Assembly (NCBI RefSeq): GCF_003968755.1
Contig: NZ_RYDL01000011.1
Location: 48,684 to 112,683, forward strand
Direction of reading: 5' to 3'
Length of the DNA: 64,000 nucleotides
Source: Flavobacterium sp. RSP15
GTDB taxonomy: Bacteria; Bacteroidota; Bacteroidia; Flavobacteriales; Flavobacteriaceae
Shown: positions 26,652-36,400 of the stretch, one piece after another
How the letters are laid out: each line of letters begins with the position of its first letter
How positions within the stretch are numbered: the first letter of the stretch is position 1
Program-made: the position numbers and the translations under genes
The notes under the pieces: generated by a model
Databases searched by the model: none
The model's input: only the letters and a program-made list of their open reading frames with translations
Told to the model about the DNA's origin: nothing

Positions 26652-27029
26652 TTAGGACTTCATTTTAGAAACCTTGTATGTTTTGCCATCAGCAGCGGCT
26701 TCAACGACTGTTGTCAATTTTTCTGGTGTTTGAACTGTTTTGTCAAAAGTTACAGTGGCCATTTTAGTATCAAAATCTACTGTTGCTTTTTGAACACCAT
26801 CCTGTGCGGTTAGATCTTCTTGAATCGTTTTGGCGCAGCCTACAGCGCACGTCATTCCTTCTACAGAGAAACTCGCTGTTTGAAGATTAGCAGCTGCAAT
26901 TTCCTTTTTAACTTTTGGAGCAGTTGTTTCAGCCGTTTCTTTTGAAGCTATGTCTGTTTCTTTTTCTTTGCAACCTACAAATAAAAGACTTGTAAGTACC
27001 AGTGTTGCGATTGATCTTTTGAAATTCAT
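26652..27029 (-). CDS. lipoprotein with heavy-metal-associated (HMA) domain
   Basis: Exported lipoprotein of 125 aa: signal with lipobox Cys (IATLVLTSLLFVGC), Thr/Lys/Glu-rich linker, then a ferredoxin-like HMA domain from about residue 50. The metal site reads GMTCAVGCAK, spacing the two Cys by three residues instead of the usual two. The same form occurs in other Bacteroidetes periplasmic HMA proteins as I recall, so it is probably genuine. It may bind copper or mercury in the periplasm. Confidence 0.85.
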   Translation of the reverse strand: MNFKRSIATLVLTSLLFVGCKEKETDIASKETAETTAPKVKKEIAAANLQTASFSVEGMTCAVGCAKTIQEDLTAQDGVQKATVDFDTKMATVTFDKTVQTPEKLTTVVEAAADGKTYKVSKMKS

Positions 27030-27137
27030 TATAATGTATATTTTGAAGATTAACTACTTTTTTATGAATTACAAAATTAATTAAAAAAAGAAGGACTAAT
27101 TCATAAAATAATTACAATTTTGGGCAAAATTATTTTT

Positions 27138-28004
27138 ATGGAATCGAAGCAGTTAAAATGGGTGTATTTGTTGGTTCTTGCCTTGGTTTGGGGAAGTTCC
27201 TTTATACTGATAAAAAAAGGATTAATAGGTTTGACAGCGTTACAATTGGGATCGTTGCGAATTATTTTTGCAGCTGTTTTTTTAATATTAATAGGGTTCA
27301 AAAGTTTGTCTAAAATCCCAGTATTTAAATGGAAATACATTGCTTTAACATCTTTATTCGGAACATTTATACCCGCTTACTTGTTTGCAATTGCACAGAC
27401 TGAAATTGATAGTTCCGTGAGTTCTATTTTGAATTCCCTGACCCCTTTGAATACGCTGATTCTTGGCGCTTTGGTTTTTGGATTGCAATTCAAAAGAAAT
27501 CAGATTTTTGGAATTCTAATTGGTTTATTAGGAAGCGCCTTGTTGATTTTGAACGGCGCCATGCATCATCCGGAACAAAATTATTATTATGCTATTTTGG
27601 TTTTAATAGCATCTATATGTTATGCGGTCAATGTCAATTTAATCAAAAAATATTTGCATGATTTGAGTCCGCTGAGTATTACTACCGGGAATTTTATGGT
27701 GCTGTTTGTTCCGGCATTCATTATCTTGTTTTTCTCCGGTTTTTTTGAAGTGGTACATGATGTGAAAGTGCAGGAATCAATTTTGTTTATAATGGTTTTA
27801 GGTGTGGTAGGAACTGGAATTGCGAATATTCTGTTCTTTAAATTGATCCAAATGTCATCGCCGGTTTTTGCTACTTCGGTAACGTATTTGATTCCCGTAG
27901 TTGCTTTTTGCTGGGGATTATTGGATAATGAAATGCTTACGCCAGTTCAGTTTTTTGGTGCGTTTATTGTTTTAATCGGCGTGTATTTGTCGGCTAAGAA
28001 GTAG
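27138..28004 (+). CDS. EamA/DMT superfamily transporter
   Basis: Inner-membrane protein of 288 aa with ten predicted helices in two EamA repeats (LLVLALVWGSSFILIKKGL in the first; the second from about residue 145, YAILVLIASICYAVNVNLIKK). Members export amino acids or metabolites; the substrate is unknown. ATG at 27138 chosen: a TTG at 27120 would add six residues. Divergent from the HMA gene, convergent with the M16 pair. Confidence 0.9.
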   Translation: MESKQLKWVYLLVLALVWGSSFILIKKGLIGLTALQLGSLRIIFAAVFLILIGFKSLSKIPVFKWKYIALTSLFGTFIPAYLFAIAQTEIDSSVSSILNSLTPLNTLILGALVFGLQFKRNQIFGILIGLLGSALLILNGAMHHPEQNYYYAILVLIASICYAVNVNLIKKYLHDLSPLSITTGNFMVLFVPAFIILFFSGFFEVVHDVKVQESILFIMVLGVVGTGIANILFFKLIQMSSPVFATSVTYLIPVVAFCWGLLDNEMLTPVQFFGAFIVLIGVYLSAKK

Positions 28005-28047
28005 TAGCTGTTCTTGATCAATTTGTGTTTAGGATCTTATTAAAAAC

Positions 28048-28081
28048 AATAAAGGCTGTCTAAAAATAGACAGCCTTTATT
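28048..28081. terminator. bidirectional terminator between the EamA and M16 genes
   Basis: AATAAAGGCTGTCTA (28048-28062) pairs perfectly with TAGACAGCCTTTATT (28067-28081). Strong 15-bp stem with A/T runs on both sides. Confidence 0.88.
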
Positions 28082-28099
28082 TATTTATTCAAGATTTGA

Positions 28100-30148
28100 T
28101 TATAAAAAATCAGCATCGGTAACACCTTCATTGATTTTTACATCAGACATTTTTATGTCTAATTCAAAACCTACATTCTGGATGATGTTAAAAGGAACTT
28201 TAACTCCTTTTACTTCTTTGTAATCTCCATAATTTGTAGTTTGAGTGATGCTTTGCCCACCTTGTTCAACAATTTTAGATTCGGCTAATTTTAAACCAGT
28301 AGTTACATCATAGAATAGTGTAGTTTTCCCGTTTTTAACAGCGTAAGCATCTTTTCCATTGATGGACTCGATAGTTTCCAGCGTTAAACCTTGGTTTTTA
28401 GCAAGAGACAATTCTTCAAATGGTGTTGCAGTTGCTTTCATGTCCGCTAGCATTGTTCCTTCAATATTCTGACGTTGCCCTTGTTGCATTACGTAAGCTC
28501 CTTTTTCATTTACCACTTGTTTCATGATACTCATTGTGCCCATTGCTAGTTCAACCATCAATTTTCCTTTGGCATCAATTTTTGAGGTGAAGCTTAATGG
28601 AGAAGGCGCTTGCGGAATAGTTGTTGTCCCGTTCATTACAATTGTTTTTACAGCCAATGCTGCTTTTTCTCCGCCGATAGCTTTGATGTAATTATCAATA
28701 ACGCTTTTTGCAGTAACTCCTGCTGGAACTGGTTTTTTTAATTCTGGTTTAGCTGTTGCATTTCCGTATTTATCGAAGTATGATACTGGAAACTTTAATT
28801 TTTCTAATCCAGAAGCTACATCCGCTGCTTTTCCTACAATAACAATTCTGCTATTATCAGCCAAGAAGTATTTATTAGCCACTCTCAAAATATCGTCAGC
28901 AGTTACAGCACTGATATTTTTAATGTAATTTTCATAAAAATCAGCTGGCAAGCTTTGCGTTTGGATTCTTAAAGCGTAACCTGCTACCGTTTGTGGTTTT
29001 TCAATTTGCATTACAAATCGTCCAATGTATCCTGCTTTTACGCTAGCTAACATTTCATCAGTCACTTTCTCAGTTCTGATTTTTTTGAATTCTTTGAAAA
29101 TCTCAACAACAGTGCTGTCAGTTACTGCGTTACGAACTTGCGTAGAAGCATTAAACGTAGAAACGCGTTTGTCACCGTAAATGCTAGTTCTGGCACCATA
29201 CGTCCATCCATGAGCTTCTCTTAAGTTCATATTAATGTAACTATTAAAGTCACCACCTAAAATTTGGTTCGCAACTAAGACAGCAAAATAATCCGGATCA
29301 GTCATTTTAAGATTTGACATATTTACCACAGCAACCTCTGATTGAACCGCATTTGGCATGTCAATAAAGTTGATCTGTGTGGCGGAAACATCTATTGGAT
29401 CGTTATAAGAGATCGATGGAGCAGCTGCTTTTTTCCATGAGCCAAAGAATTTCTCTACCATTTTTTTTGTTTCGCTGAATTTTACATCACCCACAATAAT
29501 TAGGTAAGCGTTGCTTGGCACAAAATATGTTGTGTAGTTTGCTTTTACATCTGAAAGAGTTACGTTTTTCAAGGTAGCTTCGCTAACATATTCGCCTGCA
29601 GGATGGTTTTTTCCATAAGTCAAAACATCTACAACTCTTGCTGCTACTGCTGAAACGCTTTTTTCATTGGCTTTCAAGCCTTCAATAAGTTTCGCTTTTT
29701 CTTTGTCAAATTCCTCTTGGGTGAAGTTTGGGTTTAATGCACCATCTGCCATTAGCTCTAAAACTCTCCCCGAATATTTAGATAAGGAACTTGCTGAAGC
29801 GCCATTAGAACTAAAATTGATGTTAGCGCCTAAGAAATCTACTTCTTCATTGAAAGCTGTTTTCGAAATTTTAGTGGTGCCGCTTCCGATTAATGTACTG
29901 GTCATGTCGGCAACCCCTTTTTTGTCGCCTTCAGCATACGGATCATTGTCTAAGGTAAGACTGAATGCTACTCTAGGTAGTTTATGGTTTTCGACAACCA
30001 TAACTTTTAATCCATTTTTTAATTCAAAAGTTAACGGTTTTCCGATTTTTATTGATGGAGCTGCCCCTGGTTTTGGCTGAGGTATGATTTGTCCTTGCAT
30101 AATTAGGGTTACGAACAAGCTTGATAAAATTAATATTGATTTTTTCAT
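28100..30148 (-). CDS. M16 family peptidase-like protein lacking the zinc motif
   Basis: Exported 682-aa protein (signal MKKSILILSSLFVTLIMQGQ). Residues about 35-460 form two M16 domains, but the HxxEH zinc motif is absent: the equivalent segment reads KKGVADMTSTLIGSG. The R/Y substrate-positioning motif is present (NLREAHGWTYGARTS). The C-terminal 200 residues are an extra domain like a lipoprotein-sorting fold. M16B enzymes often work as a catalytic and a non-catalytic partner; the active partner is next door, 11 nt upstream in the same operon. Confidence 0.9.
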   Translation of the reverse strand: MKKSILILSSLFVTLIMQGQIIPQPKPGAAPSIKIGKPLTFELKNGLKVMVVENHKLPRVAFSLTLDNDPYAEGDKKGVADMTSTLIGSGTTKISKTAFNEEVDFLGANINFSSNGASASSLSKYSGRVLELMADGALNPNFTQEEFDKEKAKLIEGLKANEKSVSAVAARVVDVLTYGKNHPAGEYVSEATLKNVTLSDVKANYTTYFVPSNAYLIIVGDVKFSETKKMVEKFFGSWKKAAAPSISYNDPIDVSATQINFIDMPNAVQSEVAVVNMSNLKMTDPDYFAVLVANQILGGDFNSYINMNLREAHGWTYGARTSIYGDKRVSTFNASTQVRNAVTDSTVVEIFKEFKKIRTEKVTDEMLASVKAGYIGRFVMQIEKPQTVAGYALRIQTQSLPADFYENYIKNISAVTADDILRVANKYFLADNSRIVIVGKAADVASGLEKLKFPVSYFDKYGNATAKPELKKPVPAGVTAKSVIDNYIKAIGGEKAALAVKTIVMNGTTTIPQAPSPLSFTSKIDAKGKLMVELAMGTMSIMKQVVNEKGAYVMQQGQRQNIEGTMLADMKATATPFEELSLAKNQGLTLETIESINGKDAYAVKNGKTTLFYDVTTGLKLAESKIVEQGGQSITQTTNYGDYKEVKGVKVPFNIIQNVGFELDIKMSDVKINEGVTDADFL

Positions 30149-30159
30149 AATGATGTATC

Positions 30160-31485
30160 TTAGTTTTGAGCTTTGTCTTTAGATGGAACATAATCCAAAA
30201 CTAATCGTTGGTTTGGATTTAAATATTTCTTAGCAATATCTCTGATTTCTTCCCGAGTGATAGAATGATAGATTTCAATTTCGGTATTGATTAAGTTTAC
30301 ATCACCGTATAACAAATGATAGGAAGCCAGATTGTCTGCAATACCGTCAATGGTAGAATTGCTGTTTACATATTGGTTTTCGAATTTGTTTTGTAGTTTT
30401 TGTAAATCTCTTTCAGAAATCAATTCCGTTTGTAATTTTACAATTTCAGAGTCAATTTCGGCAAGAATATTTTCGGTTGTGTTTGGCGCTTGAGGCAAAC
30501 CGTAAATGATATAGCTACCGTAGTCTTCTTGGCTGTTACTAAAAGCGCCAATTTGCAAGGCCATCTTTTTGTCATCAACTATTTTTTTGTATAGTCTAGA
30601 ACTTTTTCCATCACTTAAGATGGATGAAATCATATCCAGTACTCTTGCGTCTCTGGTTTTCATAGATGGCGTTCTGTAGGCTGCTACAATTGCAGGGATT
30701 TGGATATTAGCATCTTGAAATTCTGCTTTTATAGTTTGAGTAATCGGTTCTTCAACAAATGTTTCTCTTTGTATGGGAGCTCCTTTTTTGATCGGTCCAA
30801 AATATTTTTGAATCCATTCTTTTGCTTGCTCTTTTTTGAAATCACCAGCGACAATTAAAACAGCATTGTTCGGAATGTAAAATTTCTTGTTGAAAGCTTG
30901 GAATTCTTCTAATGTTGCAGCGTCTAAATGGTTCATAGAACCTATAGTTGCCCAACGGTATGGGTGTTTTGTGAAAATATTCTTTTTTACTTCCGCCAAA
31001 AAGTTTCCGTAAGGCTGATTGTCAACGCGCAATCTCTTTTCTTCTTTCACCACTTCGTTTTGAGTATCAACACCAATTTGATTGATCACTGGGTGCAGCA
31101 TTCTTTCTGCTTCCATCCATAAACCTAATTCTAAGTTGTTAGATGGGAAAACCTCATAATAATAGGTTCGGTCATCCGTTGTGTTGGCATTATTTACACC
31201 ACCGTTTCCAGTTACAATCTTAAACCACTCACCGCGTTTGATATTTTCGGTTCCTTCAAACAATAAATGTTCAAAAAAGTGAGCAAAACCAGTTCTTTCT
31301 GGATTTTCATCTTTAGCGCCTACATGGTACATTACTGAGGTAATAACAGTAGGGGCAGAAGGATCGTTGTGTAAAATCACATGCAATCCATTGTCTAGTT
31401 TGTATTCTTCAAAAGCTACTTTCTGAGCAGAAGCTACTCCTCCTAGCATAAACAAAGCACCTAAAGCCATTAATGAATTTTTCAT
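30160..31485 (-). CDS. M16 family zinc metallopeptidase, catalytic partner
   Basis: Exported 441-aa inverzincin with zinc motif HFFEH in RTGFAHFFEHLLFEGTEN and the third ligand Glu expected about 75 residues on (NEVVKEEKRLRVDN). The start at 31485 yields the signal MKNSLMALGALFMLGGVASA; an earlier ATG at 31512 adds nine residues before it. Forms a two-gene unit with the zinc-motif-less M16 gene. It likely degrades peptides in the periplasm or at the outer membrane. Confidence 0.93.
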   Translation of the reverse strand: MKNSLMALGALFMLGGVASAQKVAFEEYKLDNGLHVILHNDPSAPTVITSVMYHVGAKDENPERTGFAHFFEHLLFEGTENIKRGEWFKIVTGNGGVNNANTTDDRTYYYEVFPSNNLELGLWMEAERMLHPVINQIGVDTQNEVVKEEKRLRVDNQPYGNFLAEVKKNIFTKHPYRWATIGSMNHLDAATLEEFQAFNKKFYIPNNAVLIVAGDFKKEQAKEWIQKYFGPIKKGAPIQRETFVEEPITQTIKAEFQDANIQIPAIVAAYRTPSMKTRDARVLDMISSILSDGKSSRLYKKIVDDKKMALQIGAFSNSQEDYGSYIIYGLPQAPNTTENILAEIDSEIVKLQTELISERDLQKLQNKFENQYVNSNSTIDGIADNLASYHLLYGDVNLINTEIEIYHSITREEIRDIAKKYLNPNQRLVLDYVPSKDKAQN

Positions 31486-31663
31486 AAGGTTAATAATTTT
31501 GTTAATATGCATAATTAGTAGTGGTTTTTAATTTTTGTTACATAAAAAGCGTTTCGCTGTGAGAAATTTAACACTAGTTAAGCGTTTTATTTTGTAAAAT
31601 TATTTCAAAAGTCTATTTAATAAGTAATTATGATGTATTGGGTATTTTTTTTTCTTCAACAAA

Positions 31664-31693
31664 TTGCGAGGTAATTATTTAATTGTATATTTG
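31664..31693 (+). promoter_or_regulatory. promoter of rplU-rpmA
   Basis: TTG at 31664-31666, 19 nt, TATATTTG at 31686-31693, 30 nt before the ATG. Confidence 0.8.
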
Positions 31694-31723
31694 CAACCTT
31701 AAAAATTTATAAAACAATTTGTT

Positions 31724-32146
31724 ATGTATGCAATCGTAGAGATAGCAGGGCAACAGTTTAAAGTTAGCAAAGACCTAAAGGTTTACGTTCACCGTTTAGC
31801 AAATGAAGAAGGAACTCAAGTTTCTTTCGACAAAGTTTATTTGTTAGATGATAACGGTACAATCACAATAGGCGCCCCAGCTATAGAAGGTGCTTCAGTA
31901 GAAGCCAAAGTGTTACAACACTTAAAAGGAGATAAAGTTATCATTTTCAAAAAGAAAAGAAGAAAAGGATACAAAAAGAGAAACGGACACCGTCAGTATC
32001 TTACTCAAATTGTAATCGAAGGTATTACTGCAGCAGGTGCTAAAAAAGCGGCTCCCAAAAAAGCAGCAGTTGAAGCAACTACAGAAGAAGTTGAAGCTCC
32101 TAAGAAAAAGGTAGCTAAAGCTAAAAAAGAAGATACTCAAGAATAA
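31724..32146 (+). CDS. rplU: 50S ribosomal protein L21 with C-terminal extension
   Basis: Large-subunit ribosomal protein. The core (residues 1-105, MYAIVEIAGQQFKV ... KKRRKGYKKRNGHRQYLTQI) is standard L21. A Lys/Ala/Glu-rich tail of about 35 residues is added, making 140 aa rather than about 103. Such tails are common in Bacteroidetes L21. rpmA follows after 23 nt, the usual pair. Confidence 0.97.
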   Translation: MYAIVEIAGQQFKVSKDLKVYVHRLANEEGTQVSFDKVYLLDDNGTITIGAPAIEGASVEAKVLQHLKGDKVIIFKKKRRKGYKKRNGHRQYLTQIVIEGITAAGAKKAAPKKAAVEATTEEVEAPKKKVAKAKKEDTQE

Positions 32147-32169
32147 TAACAAAATAAAACTAATACGTC

Positions 32170-32436
32170 ATGGCTCACAAGAAAGGTGTCGGTAGTTCTA
32201 AGAATGGTAGAGAATCAGAATCAAAACGTTTAGGTGTTAAGATTTTTGGTGGTCAAGCTGCTATTGCTGGGAACATCATCGTAAGACAAAGAGGTTCAAA
32301 ACACAATCCAGGTGCAAATGTTTACATCAGTAAAGATCACACCCTACACGCAAGAATAGATGGAGTTGTTTTTTTCCAAAAGAAAAGAGATAACAAATCG
32401 TATGTTTCTATCCTTCCGTTTGAAGTTGAAGCATAA
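32170..32436 (+). CDS. rpmA: 50S ribosomal protein L27
   Basis: Large-subunit protein of 88 aa near the peptidyl-transferase centre. It starts [20 protein letters not shown] with the mature-type N-terminus, so no leader peptide is cleaved here as it is in Firmicutes. A strong terminator follows. Confidence 0.97.
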   Translation: MAHKKGVGSSKNGRESESKRLGVKIFGGQAAIAGNIIVRQRGSKHNPGANVYISKDHTLHARIDGVVFFQKKRDNKSYVSILPFEVEA

Positions 32437-33478
32437 TTGATTTTATCAATTATTTAAAAACCCGTTTCGAAAGAAACGGGTTTTTTTTGACCTCAGCCAA
32501 GCGACTCCGGAATCTTCAAAGGAAAAGGAGGCTCCGGCAAAATTGATGGTTTGCCTGATTTGTAAATTATATTTGATTTTATCAGGGTATAAGTATTGAT
32601 TATATTCGTAGTTTTTTACTGCTGGTCTAGGGAGTTTAATAAACTAAATTTCGGTTCAAATAAAATGCCGTATCCTATTTTGTAAGGGATATTTTGTAAT
32701 TAGAAACTGTTGTGATTCTTTTATAGGTTTTACAAATCAGAACTGTTTTTAGAAAATCATCTTCTAATTAAAATATAAATTTTCACTTGTATAGGTGATT
32801 ACTGCTGGTCTGTAATTTTTTTGGACACTCAAAGACATTATAGTGTTTTTTTCTTTCAAATTTTCCCTCTCCATTATATTCTTTATAAACGCATTTCTTG
32901 TTTTGATATAATTTGACTAATTCAGAAGGTTATTTCTAGTTTTAAACAGTGTCTGACTTGATATGGCAACATAAAGAGTAGATTCATTACTCTTTAATAA
33001 TTTAAATCTATAGGATTTTTTTTTAATTAATAAACTAAATTAATTTTAAGATAATTTATTGTTTTAATATTGATTAGAAATTAAGTTGAATTTTTTTAAC
33101 CTTTTTTTTTGATAAAAATTTAATTAATTCTTTTTTTTTTGATTAAATAATAATAATTGTGTTTTTTAAAGGCAAAATTTTGATTAAAATCAATTTTAAT
33201 CAATTCTTTTTTTAGAACAATAGGTACGATAATATTGGTTTTACTACTCAAAATAGCGTACCGGGACACAGTTAATATGATTCTGTTTAATCGCAGGAGA
33301 CATTAAAAATGATCTTGTCTAAGTGGTTTATTGATTGTTCATTTAAATTAATGATTTTAAAGACTACAAATTCTATTAATTAATAAATATTAGCGCTAAT
33401 GAAATAAAGTATCAAATTACACACCATTAAACAACAAGAACAAACTCAATTTAGTACACCAAATTTTACAGCACAACT
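32437..33478 (+). other. 1-kb AT-rich intergenic region
   Basis: No credible gene on either strand. The region starts with the rpmA terminator, then holds a 13-base direct repeat TTACTGCTGGTCT at 32616-32628 and 32799-32811, 183 bases apart, and long T/A runs between 33000 and 33160. It may be the remains of a lost gene and the promoter area of the M4 protease. No TTG/TAnnTTTG pair was found close to that gene's ATG. Confidence 0.6.
32457..32488 (+). terminator. terminator of rplU-rpmA
   Basis: AAAACCCGTTTC, GAAA tetraloop, GAAACGGGTTTTTTTT. Strong stem and U-tract. Confidence 0.93.
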
Positions 33479-36400
33479 ATGAATAAACTATTACTCACAA
33501 CTAGTTTTTTGTTTTTTACTTTTTTAGTCTTCGCTCAAAAAAATAAAATTCAAAACAATGAAAAATATTTGCAATCAAATACAAATATCCAGGAATTTAA
33601 ATTTAATAAAAGTCGCCAGAGTCCTTCTTTAATAAAAATTAAACCGGACTATAATTTAAATTTAGCAGGCGTTCCTGCTTTTTTAGTGGAAGTACTGCAA
33701 TTAGATAAAAATTCATTTGAATTTAAAGAAATTCACACCAATACCACCAAAGGAAATTTTAATATCGTTACTTTTTCTGCCTTCTATAATGGGGTGAAAG
33801 TGGAACATGCGCGATATAATATTGTTCTTAAAAAAGACAAAGTAACTGCAATTACGCTCGAGCATTATGTTATGGATGCTAATGTTTCTAAGACAAAGTC
33901 ATTGTCTCAAGACCAAGCATTAGAAAAGGCAAAGCAACATGTTGGTGCTGAGAATTATGTTTGGGAAGATATTTCAAAAAGTTTAAAAGTTACGGTGAAT
34001 CAGAAAGAGATACAACAATTACAAAAATCATATAATGAATATTTGCCTAAAGGGGAATTGGTATATGTTGATAATTATAAGACAAAAGAGGTTGACTTAA
34101 CTCTTGCATATAAATTCAATATATATGCATCAAAACCATTGTCAAGAAACAATGTTTTTGTTGATGCTGCCAATGGCCAGATTTTATTAACGGATGCAAT
34201 TATTAAACATGCAGATGAAATTAATAAAAACATCGAAAAGAATAAAATAAACACGACTAATTCAACAGCTATTTTAGCCTCAGTTGAAGGGCGCGGGGAT
34301 ACAAGATACGCTGGAAACAGAAAATTTCAGACTACACTAGATGTAGTCAATAATCGCTATTCATTAGATGGGACAATACCGGTTCTTGTGAATGGATTGC
34401 CGGTTGTTATACAAAATGAAACGCGCTCTTACAATGGAGTAGGTGGCGCACCCATTAGTTTGCCTAATATTCCATCGTATTCTATTTATGATGGTGATGC
34501 ACCATCAGGACAATTACAAGTTGAAACTGGAGACAATAACTGGACAGCAGCCGAACACTGGAGAAGTCGTTTCACTACTCTAAATTACCCTATTGACAAT
34601 GAAACAAAAAATGATGATGTTGCTTTAGATGCACATTGGGGAGCTGAAATAGTAATTAAATATTGGGGAGCTATTCATAATCGAAGTAGTTATGATAATC
34701 GTGGTACCAAAATTATTAATTATGTACATTATGGTGATGCGTATGACAATGCTTTCTGGAATGGTACTGCAATGACTTACGGAGACGGAAGTTACCAAGG
34801 GGGTAAAAATCCTAATGGTTCTTTCGGGCCTTTAACATCCATGGATGTTTGTGGACATGAAATAGGGCATGGGGTGTGTTCTAATACATCTGATTTAGTT
34901 TATGCTAGAGAATCTGGTGCTATGAATGAAGGTTTTTCGGATATCTGGGCAGCATCTGTGGAAAACTATGTGTTGACTACAATTGATAGTTCGTTGCCTT
35001 ATGACCCGTGGGGAATTGGAGAACAAATTGATCAACGTGATGGTGGGTTAGCTCCGGGCGCAGCTGGATCTACTGCTTTGCGTTGGATGGATGATCCAAA
35101 AGCTGAGGGGAATCCGGATAGTTATGGAGGTAAAAATTGGTCTGATCCACAATGTGCGCAACCTAGCTTAGCAAATGACCAATGTGGAGTGCATAATAAT
35201 AGTGGAGTTCTTAATAAATGGTATTATTTATTAGTAGAAGGTTCTGGAAAGAGTTTTACTCGTGGGAAAGCTAAAGCGGCTGCAGATGATCAAATAAATG
35301 ATGCTTTGAAGGTCTACAGTGTCAAAGGTTTAGGTTTTCTTATTGCTGAACAGATTACGTTTAAGGCCGAAGTGCTACTTACTCCAAACGCTACTTTTCA
35401 AGAGATGAGAGATGCAAGTATACTTGTCGCAGGGCAAGAATATGGAACGTTTTCTAATGAAGTGAAACAAGTGACAAATGCTTGGTATGCGGTTAATGTA
35501 GGGAATGAATTTATTGCGCCTGATCCAAACCAACTTTTCTTTGAATCGACAAATGTTTCTGTAGTCAACGAGCAGACAGCAACACAAGGGTGTGGTGTTT
35601 TTAACACAATAGAAGTTAAGGTTACTGGGGTAAACATCACTTCTCCCCAAACCATTAATTTAGACTTCTCAGGTTCTACAGCAACGATTAATAAAGACTT
35701 TACTACATCAGCAACTAGTTTGTCTTTTGATAAAGATGGGACTAAAACAATTTTACTCAACATTTTTAATGATGGTATAGTTGAAGGTGTAGAAAATATT
35801 ATAATCAAGTTTAATGTAAATACTCCTGTAGCGCAATCTAGAATTCAAAACATCACAATTGTTGATAATGATTATGTGCCAGCTATTGGTGTAGGTACGG
35901 TAGAGATTTTTAAAGAAACTTTTACTACTTCAAATATTCCATCTGGTTGGGAAACTAAAAGTGTAATAGGGTTGGATCCCAATGTTTGGCTTTTTAATGG
36001 ACCAAGTACTTCAGGAAAAGCATATGTTTCAAATGGTGCGGCATCTCAAGGTGCTACTTATGATTCAACCCAAAACGGAAATCTGCTTCTCATAAGTAAA
36101 TTGATCGATACAAAAGGGATGAGCGATGTTACCGTAGCTTTTGACTGGCAAGCAGGTGGAGAAACAGATCAAACTGATAGTACTGTCCTATTTGATTATG
36201 GTGAATTTGTATACTCCTTAGACGGAGCTAATTATAATTCTTTAGCCTTTTTTGCAGGGACAGCTTCAGGAGCTTCTCCGTCTTCAGGGAAGTATAATAA
36301 AGCGACACCGGCATTAAATAACACACAATTTCATTTAGCTTGGAGATGGTATAATGATGCGTTACTAGGTACTGCTTTTAGTTTTACTTTAGACAACGTT

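Noticed and set aside
35375..35808. Antisense frames over the M4 protease and elsewhere
   Set aside because: Shadow frames opposite long coding genes; no domains, and the sense frame carries clear motifs.
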